Below are positions 37,191 through 47,087 of a stretch of 64,000 nt of DNA, one piece after another. The notes under the pieces are model-generated. The model saw only the letters and a list, made by a program, of their open reading frames with translations. It did not search any database and was not told where the DNA came from. Position 1 is the first letter of the stretch; every line of letters starts with the position of its first letter. Source of the stretch: Mycolicibacterium frederiksbergense (lineage in GTDB: Bacteria > Actinomycetota > Actinomycetes > Mycobacteriales > Mycobacteriaceae); assembly GCF_029893345.1 (NCBI RefSeq), contig NZ_JARXVE010000005.1, positions 372,001-436,000 of the forward strand. Direction: 5' to 3'. Both the position numbers and the translations under genes were made by a program.

Positions 37191-39161
37191 TCACATCTTG
37201 ATCGCCGGCATCAGCCTGGTCATGTTCCACAGCCGGTTACGCCTGGCCGACAGCGACGAGATGGTCAGGGCACCCGCCCAGATCACCACCAGCGTGATGA
37301 TCGCCTGCCACAGCCGGAAGTCGATTCCGCCCAGGATGAGCTGACGTAAACCGTTGACGCCGTAGGTCATCGGGTCGTAGTTGTGGAACACCTGGAACGG
37401 CCGTGATGTGGTTTCCACCGGATACATGCCGCCCGCACTGACCAGCTGCAGCATGAGCAATGCCATCACCAGTACCCGGCCCACGGCGGGGCCGACGAGT
37501 GCGTTGATGGCCTGGGTGGCGGCGACGAAGGCGCACGACACCAGCATCATGAAGCCCAGCATCGCCACCGGGTGCGCCACCTGCATGCCGAGGGCGAATC
37601 GCACCACGCAGTACAGGATTATCGCCTGGAAGATCCCGATCACCGCGGCGGGCAGATAGCTGGCGAGCACCACCCGGATCGCCAGCACCTCGGCGGCAAT
37701 CGGGCGGGTCTGCAACGGCCGCAACACCATCCACAGCACCAAGGCGCCGAAGAACAGTGCCAGGGTGATGAAGAACGGCGCCATCCCGGTGCCGAAGTTG
37801 GGCGCGGCGTTCTCGGCCGAATTCTGCAGGTGCACCGGACCGCCGATGGTGTCGGCGATGGCATCCTTCTGCTCGGGCGTCCAATCGGGCACCTGGCCGG
37901 CGCCATCGGCGAGCTTGGTCGCCAGCTCGGCCGATCCCGTCCGCAGTAGCGCGGTACCGGATTTCAGCTGCCCGGCACCGGTGTCGAGTTTGGCTATACC
38001 ACTGGCCAATTCAGCGTTTCCGGAGGCGAGCTGCTGGGCTCCGCCGCGCAGCTGGTTGAGCTTGTTGGTCAGGTCCTGGTTCTTGCTGCCCACCTGGTCG
38101 AGCGCGGAGTTCAGCGGACTGCCGGGGTTTCGCAGCGAGGAGGTCATCGAGATCGCCGCGTTCTCCGCATCGGTGAGCTGCTGGCGGATCTGCGGGGTGA
38201 ACTGGTGATCCCGAAGCTGATCCGCCACTCCGCGCAGGGTTCCGGCGGCATTGTTGGCGATCGGATCCGGGCTGGCCGACAGTTGGTCGATCACCGAGGA
38301 CAGCGTTGTCGCGGCGGCGTCCTGCGCTCCGGCGATCGCGCCGATCTGGTCATTGGCCTGCCGCAGTGCCGCGCTGCCGTCTTGCAGTTGCTGGGTCTCG
38401 CCGCCGATCTTGGACAGCGCCGAGGTCACCGCGACCAGAGGATCGGTGGCCTTGTTGATCTCGTCGGAGAGCTGCTTGGCGCCGGTGGCCAACTGCGCCG
38501 AGCCGGACCGCGCGGTGTGCAGTCCGGCCGCCAGCTGACCGGCACCATCGTCGACTTTCACTGCCCCGTCGGCGAGTTGGGCCGCGCCGTCGGCGGCCTG
38601 CTTGATCCCGGCGCCGGAACTGACCACGACCGAGAGCACCTGATTGACCGCCTGGCCGGAGATCCGCGTCGACACCGCATTGAGCACCTGGTCGATCGCG
38701 GTGCGGCCGATGTTGGACGAGATGTAGTTGTTGGCGTCGTTGTAGACCGCGTTCAGGCTGGCCTGCTTGGGTTTGCCGGTCAGCGGTGATGCGATCGCCT
38801 CGCTGAAATCGGGCGGGAGCTCGAGCATGAAGTAGTACTTGCCGTGGTCGACGCCCTTGCGTGCCTCATCCTCATCGACGACATGCCAATCCAGGCTGGC
38901 ATCGTCGGTCAGGCTCTTGGCGATCTCGGCGCCGGCATTCACCTGCTGTCCGGACACCACCGCGCCCCGGTCGGAATTGACCAGCGCCACCGGCATCTTG
39001 TCGACCTGGCCGAATGGGTCCCAATACGCCCACAGGTACAGCGCGCCGTACACCAGCGGCAGCAGCATCAGCACCACGATCGACGCCCGGGTCATCCGGC
39101 TACGGCCGAACCGTTTGATTTCCGAGCCCCAAGAAAGGCCAGCGAGTCCTCCCGACATCAT
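37191..39161 (-). CDS. YhgE/Pip-type membrane protein with long extracytoplasmic helical repeat
   Basis: 656 residues. One N-terminal TM (ASIVVLMLLPLVYGALYLWA), then YWDPFGQVDKMPVALVNSDRG typical of YhgE/Pip proteins, then about 350 extracytoplasmic residues rich in heptad-like repeats (DGAAQLADGAVKVDDGAGQL, SGIAKLDTGAGQLKSGTALL). Five or six TM segments follow from about residue 455, forming an ABC-2-like permease half. The protein resembles phage-infection protein Pip and related exporters. Its start overlaps the stop of the ABC-ATPase-like gene by 4 bp, so the two probably form one complex. The transported substrate is unknown. Confidence 0.9.
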   Translation of the reverse strand: MMSGGLAGLSWGSEIKRFGRSRMTRASIVVLMLLPLVYGALYLWAYWDPFGQVDKMPVALVNSDRGAVVSGQQVNAGAEIAKSLTDDASLDWHVVDEDEARKGVDHGKYYFMLELPPDFSEAIASPLTGKPKQASLNAVYNDANNYISSNIGRTAIDQVLNAVSTRISGQAVNQVLSVVVSSGAGIKQAADGAAQLADGAVKVDDGAGQLAAGLHTARSGSAQLATGAKQLSDEINKATDPLVAVTSALSKIGGETQQLQDGSAALRQANDQIGAIAGAQDAAATTLSSVIDQLSASPDPIANNAAGTLRGVADQLRDHQFTPQIRQQLTDAENAAISMTSSLRNPGSPLNSALDQVGSKNQDLTNKLNQLRGGAQQLASGNAELASGIAKLDTGAGQLKSGTALLRTGSAELATKLADGAGQVPDWTPEQKDAIADTIGGPVHLQNSAENAAPNFGTGMAPFFITLALFFGALVLWMVLRPLQTRPIAAEVLAIRVVLASYLPAAVIGIFQAIILYCVVRFALGMQVAHPVAMLGFMMLVSCAFVAATQAINALVGPAVGRVLVMALLMLQLVSAGGMYPVETTSRPFQVFHNYDPMTYGVNGLRQLILGGIDFRLWQAIITLVVIWAGALTISSLSARRNRLWNMTRLMPAIKM

Positions 39162-39850
39162 GATTCCTTTCCGGTCAGGATGCGGTGATCGTGCAGATCG
39201 TGGTCGGGCGCTTCGATACCGAGCGGATTGGTCACCCCGACGACCACGGTGCGTTGCGTCGCGATGGCACCGAGCCGTTCGACCGCGACCGCCCGCCGCG
39301 AGTTGTCCCGCACCTGCTCGAGGTCACCGACCACCAGGATCGGGCGATTCGAGAACAGCGCCAAGGTGACCCGCAGCAGGAACAGGTCCAGGTCGGACAG
39401 TTCGCTGATGTAAGCCTCGGCCGCGGGCGGGGCCAGCTCGCCGAACACCTCGCCCAGTGCGGCCTCGCCGGCGTCCTGCGGCACCCGCGAGTACCACGGG
39501 GCCAGCCAGCGGCGCTGCTCGGCGAGCACGGTCTGCACCGTCACCGAGTCCTCCAGCTCATCGATGTCGGCGAAGGCCGCGATCGCGCAGTGCTTGCGGA
39601 TCGCCCGGGGCTGGGTCTGGCCGCACACGTTCACGGTGCCGTGGGTGGGCTTGAGCCGTCCGGCCAGCGTCAACAGCAGCGCGGTCTGGCCCCATCCCCC
39701 GGGCATCTGAATGGCATGAAAACCCGCAGCCAAGGCCAGGTCGATGCCACTGAACAGCGGGCCGTGCTCGCCGTCCACACCCAGTCCGGTCGCCGTGATC
39801 AGCGCCGGGACCGGCCCGTTTTCGGTGTCGGTGTCGTCCTCGTCTGCCAT
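39158..39850 (-). CDS. Degenerate ABC-type ATPase partner of the YhgE/Pip protein
   Basis: 230 residues from ATG 39850; an in-frame ATG at 39883 would start inside the operator repeat and has no ribosome site, though a leaderless start is possible. The domain order is that of an ABC ATPase, but key residues are lost: the Walker A region is MPGGWGQTALL (residues 49-59), with Gln55 at the Lys position; the signature is LSDLDLFLLR rather than LSGGQ; Walker B reads ILVVGDLEQV. ATP hydrolysis is doubtful; a structural or regulatory role is more likely. Coupled to the membrane gene (ATGA-type overlap). Confidence 0.82.
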   Translation of the reverse strand: MADEDDTDTENGPVPALITATGLGVDGEHGPLFSGIDLALAAGFHAIQMPGGWGQTALLLTLAGRLKPTHGTVNVCGQTQPRAIRKHCAIAAFADIDELEDSVTVQTVLAEQRRWLAPWYSRVPQDAGEAALGEVFGELAPPAAEAYISELSDLDLFLLRVTLALFSNRPILVVGDLEQVRDNSRRAVAVERLGAIATQRTVVVGVTNPLGIEAPDHDLHDHRILTGKES

Positions 39851-39865
39851 TTCCAACCACTTTCG

Positions 39866-39900
39866 ATACTCGTCGGTATCCATACGATACTAGCGAGTAT
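39866..39900. promoter_or_regulatory. Imperfect inverted repeat, candidate TetR operator
   Basis: Arms 39866-39880 (ATACTCGTCGGTATC) and 39886-39900 (GATACTAGCGAGTAT) match at 12 of 15 positions with a 5-bp spacer. It fills the space between the divergent ATPase-like and TetR genes. Confidence 0.7.
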
Positions 39901-39910
39901 TGTGTTGGCT

Positions 39911-40525
39911 ATGTCGTCTGTCAAACCTGCACGTACCCGCCCCACCCGCGACGAGGTTCGCAACCGGATCCTGGACGCGGCGCTCACGGTGTTTGCGGCC
40001 GAAGGGTTCGCCGGCGCCACCATCGACGCGATCGGTCAGGCCGCGGGCTTCACCAAGGGCGCGGTGTACTCCAACTTCGAATCCAAGGACGAGCTGTTCC
40101 TGGCCCTGCTCGACCGGCAGTTCGAGAGCCGTGGTGCTCTCCTCGCGACCGCATTCGACACCGGGCGCGGCGACACCGCGGCCACCGCCGAGGCGTTGAG
40201 CCGGTCAACCCTGGATTCGGTACACGAACAGAACGAGTACCACATCGTGCTGATCGAGTACTGGCTGCGCGCGGTGCGTGATCCCCAGCTCCGTGAGCGC
40301 CTCGTGGCACGCCGTCGCGCCGCCGCGGATCAGGCCTTGCACATCGTCGAACAGGCCGGCACGACACTGCCCAGTGGGCAATCGTCCGCACTCGCCCAAC
40401 TGGTCGTCACCATCACCTCCGGCATCGCCATGGAAGAGGTGCTGCAACCCGGGAGCGTCGACAAGGACATGCTCACCCGGCTGATCACCGCGCTACTCGA
40501 ATCCGCCCCCACCCAAGGCGATTAG
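39911..40525 (+). CDS. TetR-family regulator of the YhgE/ABC pair
   Basis: 204 residues from ATG 39911. N-terminal DNA-binding domain: EVRNRILDAALTVFAAEGFA, then GATIDAIGQAAGFTKGAVYSNF and ESKDELFLALLD, a strong TetR signature. The C-terminal ligand domain has YHIVLIEYWLRAVRDPQLRE. It is divergent from the ATPase-like/Pip genes, with the inverted repeat at 39866-39900 in between, so auto- and divergent repression is the likely control. The ligand could be the compound exported by that system. Confidence 0.9.
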   Translation: MSSVKPARTRPTRDEVRNRILDAALTVFAAEGFAGATIDAIGQAAGFTKGAVYSNFESKDELFLALLDRQFESRGALLATAFDTGRGDTAATAEALSRSTLDSVHEQNEYHIVLIEYWLRAVRDPQLRERLVARRRAAADQALHIVEQAGTTLPSGQSSALAQLVVTITSGIAMEEVLQPGSVDKDMLTRLITALLESAPTQGD

Positions 40526-40529
40526 ACGG

Positions 40530-41189
40530 TCAGGCCAGCTTCTTGTACACCGGCAGCCCGCCGGTCGCCTCGAAAACCACCCGCTTGCCGATCTCGACCG
40601 CATGATCGGCGAACCGCTCGTAGTACCGGCCCAACAGTGCGACATCGACCGCCGAGCACACCCCGTCATGCCAATTGCGGTCCAACAGCAGCGTGAACAG
40701 ATGACGGTGCTCGATGTCGACGGCGTCGTCCTCGTCTCGCAGTCGCGCGGCGGCATCCGGGTCGCGCGACAACAGCACCTCCTGTGCGGTGCGTGCCAAC
40801 TGCACCGACTGGGCCCCCATCTCGGCGAAGCTGGCACGTACCTCGTCCGGCACGGCGCACTCGGGATGACGCAACCGGGCGACGCTGGCGACATGCACGG
40901 CAAGCGCACCCATCCGGTCGACATCGGCGGCGATGTGCATGGAAGCAACCACCAGGCGCAGTTCGCTGGCCACCGGCTGCTGCAAGACCAGCAACCGAAA
41001 CGCCGCCTCCTCGATCCTACGGTTGCGATCGGCGATGCACTCGTGATCGTCGATGACCTCCTCGGCCAGCGACAGATCGCACTCGAGCAGGGCCCGGGTG
41101 GCGCGCTCCATCGCACTGACCGCCAGGCCGCACATCTCAGCGAGCTGACCGCTCAGGGCCGCCAACTCGTCGCGGAACGCCTCGCGCAT
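40530..41189 (-). CDS. phoU: PhoU-family phosphate signalling protein (PhoY)
   Basis: 219 residues with two three-helix PhoU repeats. Typical stretches: FRDELAALSGQLAEMCGLAV and CDLSLAEEVIDDHECIADRN with the metal-binding acidic pattern, LLVLQQPVASELRLVVASMH, IAADVDRMGALAVHVA, then a second repeat with DRNWHDGVCSAVDVALLGRYYERFADHAVEIG. PhoU proteins damp phosphate uptake and the SenX3-RegX3 response. No pst genes are adjacent. It converges with the TetR gene, 4 bp away. Confidence 0.93.
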   Translation of the reverse strand: MREAFRDELAALSGQLAEMCGLAVSAMERATRALLECDLSLAEEVIDDHECIADRNRRIEEAAFRLLVLQQPVASELRLVVASMHIAADVDRMGALAVHVASVARLRHPECAVPDEVRASFAEMGAQSVQLARTAQEVLLSRDPDAAARLRDEDDAVDIEHRHLFTLLLDRNWHDGVCSAVDVALLGRYYERFADHAVEIGKRVVFEATGGLPVYKKLA

Positions 41190-41231
41190 CGTCCTCGCTC
41201 CTTCCGGCCAGACCTCGCTGCTCTGGACGGA

Positions 41232-41264
41232 GGTTAGGTACCCGGAACCCGACGGGTCCTAACC
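41232..41264 (-). terminator. Terminator hairpin at the end of choD
   Basis: GGTTAGG-T-ACCCG pairs with CGGGT-CCTAACC across a short loop; the stem includes the choD stop codon (complement of 41259-41261). Confidence 0.6.
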
Positions 41265-43010
41265 GCCCGAGCTGACCGGCTCGATCGGCAGCCTCCGTAA
41301 CCCAGCCGGCGCTTCGGCCGGGACGACGGGATGCTCCGGCGCAATCGGCGCCAGCCGGCGATACGGCTCGCCCTGCGCCGGACGCTGGTCGTCCTGGCCC
41401 TTGTTCGGCCACAGCGAGGCCGCCCGCTCAGCCTGGGCCGTAATCGAAAGGGACGGGTTCACACCGAGATTCGCCGAGATCGCGGCGCCGTCCATGACGT
41501 ACAGGGTCGGATAGTTGTACACCCGCTGGTATGGGTCGATGACACCGTGTTCGGCGTCCGCACCGATCGCGGCACCACCGAGGAAGTGCGCGGTCAGCGG
41601 GATGTTGAACAGTTCGCCCCAAGTGCCGCCCGCGACGCCGTCGATCTTCGCGGCCATCCGCCGGGTCACCTCGTTGCCCACCGGGATCCAGGTCGGGTTG
41701 GGTTCACCATGGCCCTGCTTGGACGACAAGATCCGCCGGCCACCCGGCCCGCGTTTGGTGAAGGTGGTGATCGAGTTGTCCAGGTGCTGCATCACCAGGG
41801 CGATGACGGTGCGTTCGCTCCAGTGCTTCGGATTGAGCAGGCGGAACAGCAGCGCCGGGCGCTCACGGCTCTGGTTCAGGAACTGGCGCCACCGCGGCAC
41901 ATCGGTGCCGCCGGAGCCTGCGCCGTCGGTCATCAGCGTCTGCAACAGCCCCATCGCGTTGGAGCCCTTGCCGTAACGCACCGGCTCGATGTGGGTGTCA
42001 GCGGTCGGATGAATCGACGACGTGATGGCCACACCGTGGGTGAGATCGAGATCCGGTGACACCGTGAGGGTCTGGGCCCCGACGATCGACTCGGAGTTGG
42101 TCCGGGTCAGCACGCCGAGTTTGGCCGACAGCCTGGCGAGCTTTCCGGTGTCGCGCACCTTGAACAGCAGCTTCTGGGTGTTGTACGTCCCGGCCGCCAG
42201 GATCAGGTGCGTCGCGGTGAACGTCTTGCGGTGGCGGCGCAATTTGCTTCCGGTGCGCACCGTGGTGACCTCCCACAGGCCATCGGCGCGCTGCTCGAAA
42301 CTGGTCACGGTGGTCATCGGATGCACTTGCGCCCCGGCCGATTCCGCCAGGCCGAGGTAGTTCTTGACGAGCGTGTTCTTGGCGCCGTGCCGGCAGCCGG
42401 TCATGCACTCGCCGCATTCGATGCACCCGGTGCGGGCCGGGCCGACCCCGCCGAAGAATGGATCCGGCACGGTCTTGCCCGGGGTCATCTCGCCGTCGGG
42501 ACCGAAGAACACCCCGACCGGCGTGGCGACGAAGGTATCGCCGCAGCCCATGTCGTCGGCGACCTCTTTGACGATGCGGTCCGCGTCGGTGAAGGTCGGG
42601 TTCTTCACCACGCCGAGCATGCGCTGGGCCTGGTCGTAATGCGGCATCAACTCGGCGCGCCAGTCGGTGATGTCTTTCCACTGCGGATCGTTGAAGAACG
42701 GCGACGGGGGCACATAGAGGGTGTTGGCGTAATTCAGCGAGCCACCACCCACGCCCGCGCCGGCCAGGATCATTACATTGCGCAGCAGGTGGATGCGTTG
42801 GATGCCATACATGCCCAACTGCGGTGCCCACAGGAACTTGCGCAGATCCCACGATGTCTTGGCGAAGTCCGCGTCGGCGAACCGCTGACCGGCTTCGAGT
42901 ACGCCGACGCGATAGCCCTTCTCGGTGAGCCGCAGCGCGCTGACGCTGCCACCAAACCCCGAACCGATCACCAGGACGTCGTGGTGCGAGTTCGAGTAGT
43001 CAGTCCGCAT
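41259..43010 (-). CDS. choD: Cholesterol oxidase-like GMC oxidoreductase
   Basis: 583 residues. FAD Rossmann motif VIGSGFGGSVSALRLTEKGY with the ribose-binding LEAGQRF; GAGVGGGSLNYANTLYVPP is the GMC signature region; CIECGECMTGCRHGAKNTL is a Cys-rich loop known in this actinobacterial subgroup; the C-terminus has AHFLGGAAIGADAEHGVIDP with active-site His and GAAISANLGVNPSLSITAQAE. Orthologue of Rv3409c by order beside guaB3/guaB2; reported as cholesterol oxidase, though a true steroid role in mycobacteria is debated. No signal peptide. A palindromic operator sits 2 bp upstream of the start codon. Confidence 0.94.
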   Translation of the reverse strand: MRTDYSNSHHDVLVIGSGFGGSVSALRLTEKGYRVGVLEAGQRFADADFAKTSWDLRKFLWAPQLGMYGIQRIHLLRNVMILAGAGVGGGSLNYANTLYVPPSPFFNDPQWKDITDWRAELMPHYDQAQRMLGVVKNPTFTDADRIVKEVADDMGCGDTFVATPVGVFFGPDGEMTPGKTVPDPFFGGVGPARTGCIECGECMTGCRHGAKNTLVKNYLGLAESAGAQVHPMTTVTSFEQRADGLWEVTTVRTGSKLRRHRKTFTATHLILAAGTYNTQKLLFKVRDTGKLARLSAKLGVLTRTNSESIVGAQTLTVSPDLDLTHGVAITSSIHPTADTHIEPVRYGKGSNAMGLLQTLMTDGAGSGGTDVPRWRQFLNQSRERPALLFRLLNPKHWSERTVIALVMQHLDNSITTFTKRGPGGRRILSSKQGHGEPNPTWIPVGNEVTRRMAAKIDGVAGGTWGELFNIPLTAHFLGGAAIGADAEHGVIDPYQRVYNYPTLYVMDGAAISANLGVNPSLSITAQAERAASLWPNKGQDDQRPAQGEPYRRLAPIAPEHPVVPAEAPAGLRRLPIEPVSSGG

Positions 43011-43011
43011 G

Positions 43012-43035
43012 CTCTCAGTATGTACCTACTGAGAG
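43012..43035. promoter_or_regulatory. Operator-like palindrome directly upstream of choD
   Basis: CTCTCAGTA (43012-43020) and TACTGAGAG (43027-43035) are perfect inverted arms around TGTACC, ending 2 bp before the choD start codon. A dimeric repressor of TetR type is the likely binder; none of the regulators in the window sits next to it. Confidence 0.7.
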
Positions 43036-43084
43036 GTAACTTTCTAGACAGGAAGCCCTAACTTGTAAAGAAGCCTCCTTCGGC

Positions 43085-43140
43085 GAGCAGACGCAGACTC
43101 GCATGAATCGCGCCTTTACAGTGCGAGTCTGTGTCTGCTC
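43085..43140. repeat. GAGCAGACGCA palindromic repeat, copy 2
   Basis: Arms 43085-43103 (GAGCAGACGCAGACTCGCA) and 43122-43140 pair at 18 of 19 positions (one G-T), loop of 18 nt. The left arm is identical to that of copy 3 at 44151-44169. Confidence 0.88.
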
Positions 43141-43231
43141 AGCGGATAGGAGTTATCCACAGCCTGAGGTCCATCCACAGTGGGCGCAAGTAGCGGAACT
43201 GACCTGCGCGTGGACGGCGCAGTATTCGATC

Positions 43232-44134
43232 GTGACTGCAACGGCGGCGACGGCCCGAGCGCTGGCGCTTTTGGACGAGCTCGGCGGATTCGCCACCACG
43301 CAGCAGCTGCTGACCGTGATGACGCGTCAACAGCTGGACGTGCGGGTGCGCAACGGTGAGCTGATTCGCGTCTGGTACGGCGTATATGCCGCGTCGAAAC
43401 CAGATCTGATCGGGCGACTTGCAGCGCTTGACCTGTACATGGACGGTGAGGCAGTGGCCTGCATGGGTACGGCCGCTGCACTCTACGGCTTCGACTTCGA
43501 GAACACGACGGCCATCCACGTGCTCGATCCAGGTGTGCGTATGCGCCCCACTGTCGGGCTGATGGTTCACCAACGGCTCGGCGCACCGCTGCGGCGGGTT
43601 GCCGGACGACTCGCAACGGCCCCGGCCTGGACCGCGATCGAGATCGCGCGGCAACTGCCGCGGCCCCGCGCACTCGCCACCCTCGACGGCGTACTTCATT
43701 CAATCCAGTGCAATCCCGCTGACCTGGACAAAGCAGTCCGCGAGCAGCATGGTCGGCGCGGCATTGTCGCGGTGCGAGAGCTCCTCCAATATGCCGACGG
43801 CCGTGCAGAATCCGCTATGGAGAGCGAGGCGCGGCTGGTCATGATCGACCACGGCCTGCCACTGCCCGAACTCCAATATGAAATCCATGGCCGTCATGGC
43901 GAGACATGGCGGGTCGATTACGCCTGGCCGGAGGCCCGGGTTGCCGCGGAATACGAAAGCCTCGATTGGCACGCCGGAGCCGTCAAGATGATCGACGACA
44001 AGACGCGATTCGCCGGCATCCAGGAGCAGGGATGGACCGTCATTCCAATCGTGGCCCACGATGTTCGCCGGTACCCGAGCCAGCTGGCTGACCGCATCGC
44101 GTATCACCTAGCTGCTGCGCAGCGGGCGGGTTGA
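43232..44134 (+). CDS. Orphan AbiEi-like winged-helix plus Vsr/DUF559-like nuclease protein
   Basis: 300 residues from GTG 43232; the longer ORF from 43103 begins inside repeat copy 2 and its first 43 residues look non-coding. N-terminal winged helix (about 5-55: ALALLDELGGFATTQQLLTV, RVRNGELIRVWYGVYAASK) of the type called AbiEi antitoxin domain. The C-terminal part resembles DUF559/Vsr endonucleases: Asp229 in RVDYAWPE, Glu240/Glu242 in AAEYES, then Lys-rich KMIDDKTRF and GWTVIPIVAHDV. No AbiEii toxin partner adjoins. The gene is bracketed by palindromic repeat copies 2 and 3 and interrupts the choD-guaB3 pair. Function unproven. Confidence 0.85.
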   Translation: MTATAATARALALLDELGGFATTQQLLTVMTRQQLDVRVRNGELIRVWYGVYAASKPDLIGRLAALDLYMDGEAVACMGTAAALYGFDFENTTAIHVLDPGVRMRPTVGLMVHQRLGAPLRRVAGRLATAPAWTAIEIARQLPRPRALATLDGVLHSIQCNPADLDKAVREQHGRRGIVAVRELLQYADGRAESAMESEARLVMIDHGLPLPELQYEIHGRHGETWRVDYAWPEARVAAEYESLDWHAGAVKMIDDKTRFAGIQEQGWTVIPIVAHDVRRYPSQLADRIAYHLAAAQRAG

Positions 44135-44147
44135 GGCCGATTACCCC

Positions 44148-44209
44148 GCCGAGCAGACGCAGACTCGCACAAAACTCGCCGCGGTAATGCGATTCCCTGT
44201 CTGCTCGGC
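44148..44209. repeat. GAGCAGACGCA palindromic repeat, copy 3
   Basis: Arms 44151-44169 and 44188-44206 pair at 15 of 19 positions, flanked by matching GCC/GGC. The right end touches the guaB3 stop codon, so it may also act as a terminator for guaB3 and the nuclease gene. Confidence 0.85.
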
Positions 44210-45346
44210 TCAAGAGCCGACGGTCAGGCCGACCTTCTGAAACTCCTTGAGGTCGCAGTACCCGGCCTTGGCCATCGACCGGCGCAGGCCGCCGACCAGG
44301 TTCAGCGAACCGAACGGATCGTCGGACGGTCCGTTGAGCACCTGCTCAAGTCCGGGCCGCTCGCCGACCGCCACCTGCAGCAGGGCGCCGCGCGGCAACG
44401 ACGGGTGCGCGGCAGCCGACGGCCAGAACCAGCCGCCGCCCATCGCCTCGGCCGAGACGGCCAGCGGCGTGCCCAGCACCACCGCGTCGGCACCGCAGGC
44501 GATGGCCTTGGCCAGGTCGCCGGACGAGTGGATGTCACCGTCGGCCAGCACATGCACGTAGCGACCGCCGGTCTCGTCGAGATACTCGCGACGGGCGGCG
44601 GCGGCATCGGCGATCGCGGTGGCCATCGGCACACTGATGCCGAGCACCTCGTCGCTGGTGGTGACCCCGGCCGTGGAGCCGTATCCCACGATGACCCCGG
44701 CCGCGCCGGTACGCATCAGGTGCAGCGCGGTGCGGTGGTCGAGGACCCCGCCGGCCACCACCGGCACATCAAGCTCGGAGATGAAGGTCTTCAGGTTGAG
44801 CGGCTCACCGTCGGAGGCGACGCGCTCGGCCGAGACGATGGTGCCCTGGATGACCAGCAGGTCGATCCCCGCGGCCACCAGCGTCGGCGTCAGCGCCTGA
44901 GCGTTCTGCGGGCTCACCCGCACCGCGGTGGTCACGCCGGCCTCACGAATCCGGGCCACCGCCGCGCCGAGCAGGTCGAGATCCAGCGGCGCGGCATGCA
45001 GCTGCTGCAGCAACCGGATCGCGGCCGAATCATCGGACGCGGTCGCCGCCACATCCAGGACCTGGGCGATCTTGGCCTCGACATCGGCATGCCGGCCGAT
45101 CAGGCCCTCGCCGTTGAGCACGCCGAGCCCGCCGAGCCGGCCCATCTCGATGGCGAACTCCACCGACACCAGCGCATCGGTCGGGTGTGCGACGACCGGA
45201 ACCTCGAAACGGTAGGCGTCGAGCTGCCAGGTCGTGGACACATCCTTGGATGACCGGGTGCGCCGTGACGGCACGATCGTGATGTCATCGAGTTCGTAGG
45301 TGCGACGGGCGGTTCTGCCCATGCCGATTTCAACCATGTCACGCAT
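44210..45346 (-). CDS. guaB3: GuaB3-family IMP dehydrogenase-related protein
   Basis: 378 residues, without the CBS insert of true IMP dehydrogenase. Seen: GRTARRTYELDDITIVPSRR at the N-terminus, VIQGTIVSAERV, VAGGVLDHRTALHLMRTGAA and VIVGYGSTAGVTTSDEVLGI, a loop where GuaB2 has its catalytic Cys. The C-terminal ECH-like GGLRRSMAKAGYCDLKEFQK is typical of the GuaB3 clade. It follows guaB2 by 42 bp and is probably co-transcribed. Mycobacterial GuaB3 has not been shown to be an essential IMP dehydrogenase; some GuaB3 proteins act as GMP reductases. Confidence 0.94.
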   Translation of the reverse strand: MRDMVEIGMGRTARRTYELDDITIVPSRRTRSSKDVSTTWQLDAYRFEVPVVAHPTDALVSVEFAIEMGRLGGLGVLNGEGLIGRHADVEAKIAQVLDVAATASDDSAAIRLLQQLHAAPLDLDLLGAAVARIREAGVTTAVRVSPQNAQALTPTLVAAGIDLLVIQGTIVSAERVASDGEPLNLKTFISELDVPVVAGGVLDHRTALHLMRTGAAGVIVGYGSTAGVTTSDEVLGISVPMATAIADAAAARREYLDETGGRYVHVLADGDIHSSGDLAKAIACGADAVVLGTPLAVSAEAMGGGWFWPSAAAHPSLPRGALLQVAVGERPGLEQVLNGPSDDPFGSLNLVGGLRRSMAKAGYCDLKEFQKVGLTVGS

Positions 45347-45388
45347 TAAGGGACCCCTCTGTGCCTTTTCTGCTCGCGGGAACGCTCG

Positions 45389-46930
<1,542 letters not shown>

Positions 46931-47087
46931 GGGAGGGGCCTCCAGTGGCGGGCGTGGGGCTTATATTGCGATTCTATCGGCTCGCATATTGACAGTGATG
47001 TCGCCGCTCCTCGAACCTCCGGCGCACATCGGGACGCGCATTGTGACGGCTGGCGCGATACCTGTGGTGCTGCGTAGTGTGGGACCC

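Noticed and set aside
43103..43231. 5' extension of the nuclease-like gene
   Set aside because: It begins in the palindromic repeat and its Cys/Val-rich start does not resemble the family; GTG 43232 is followed at once by the winged helix.
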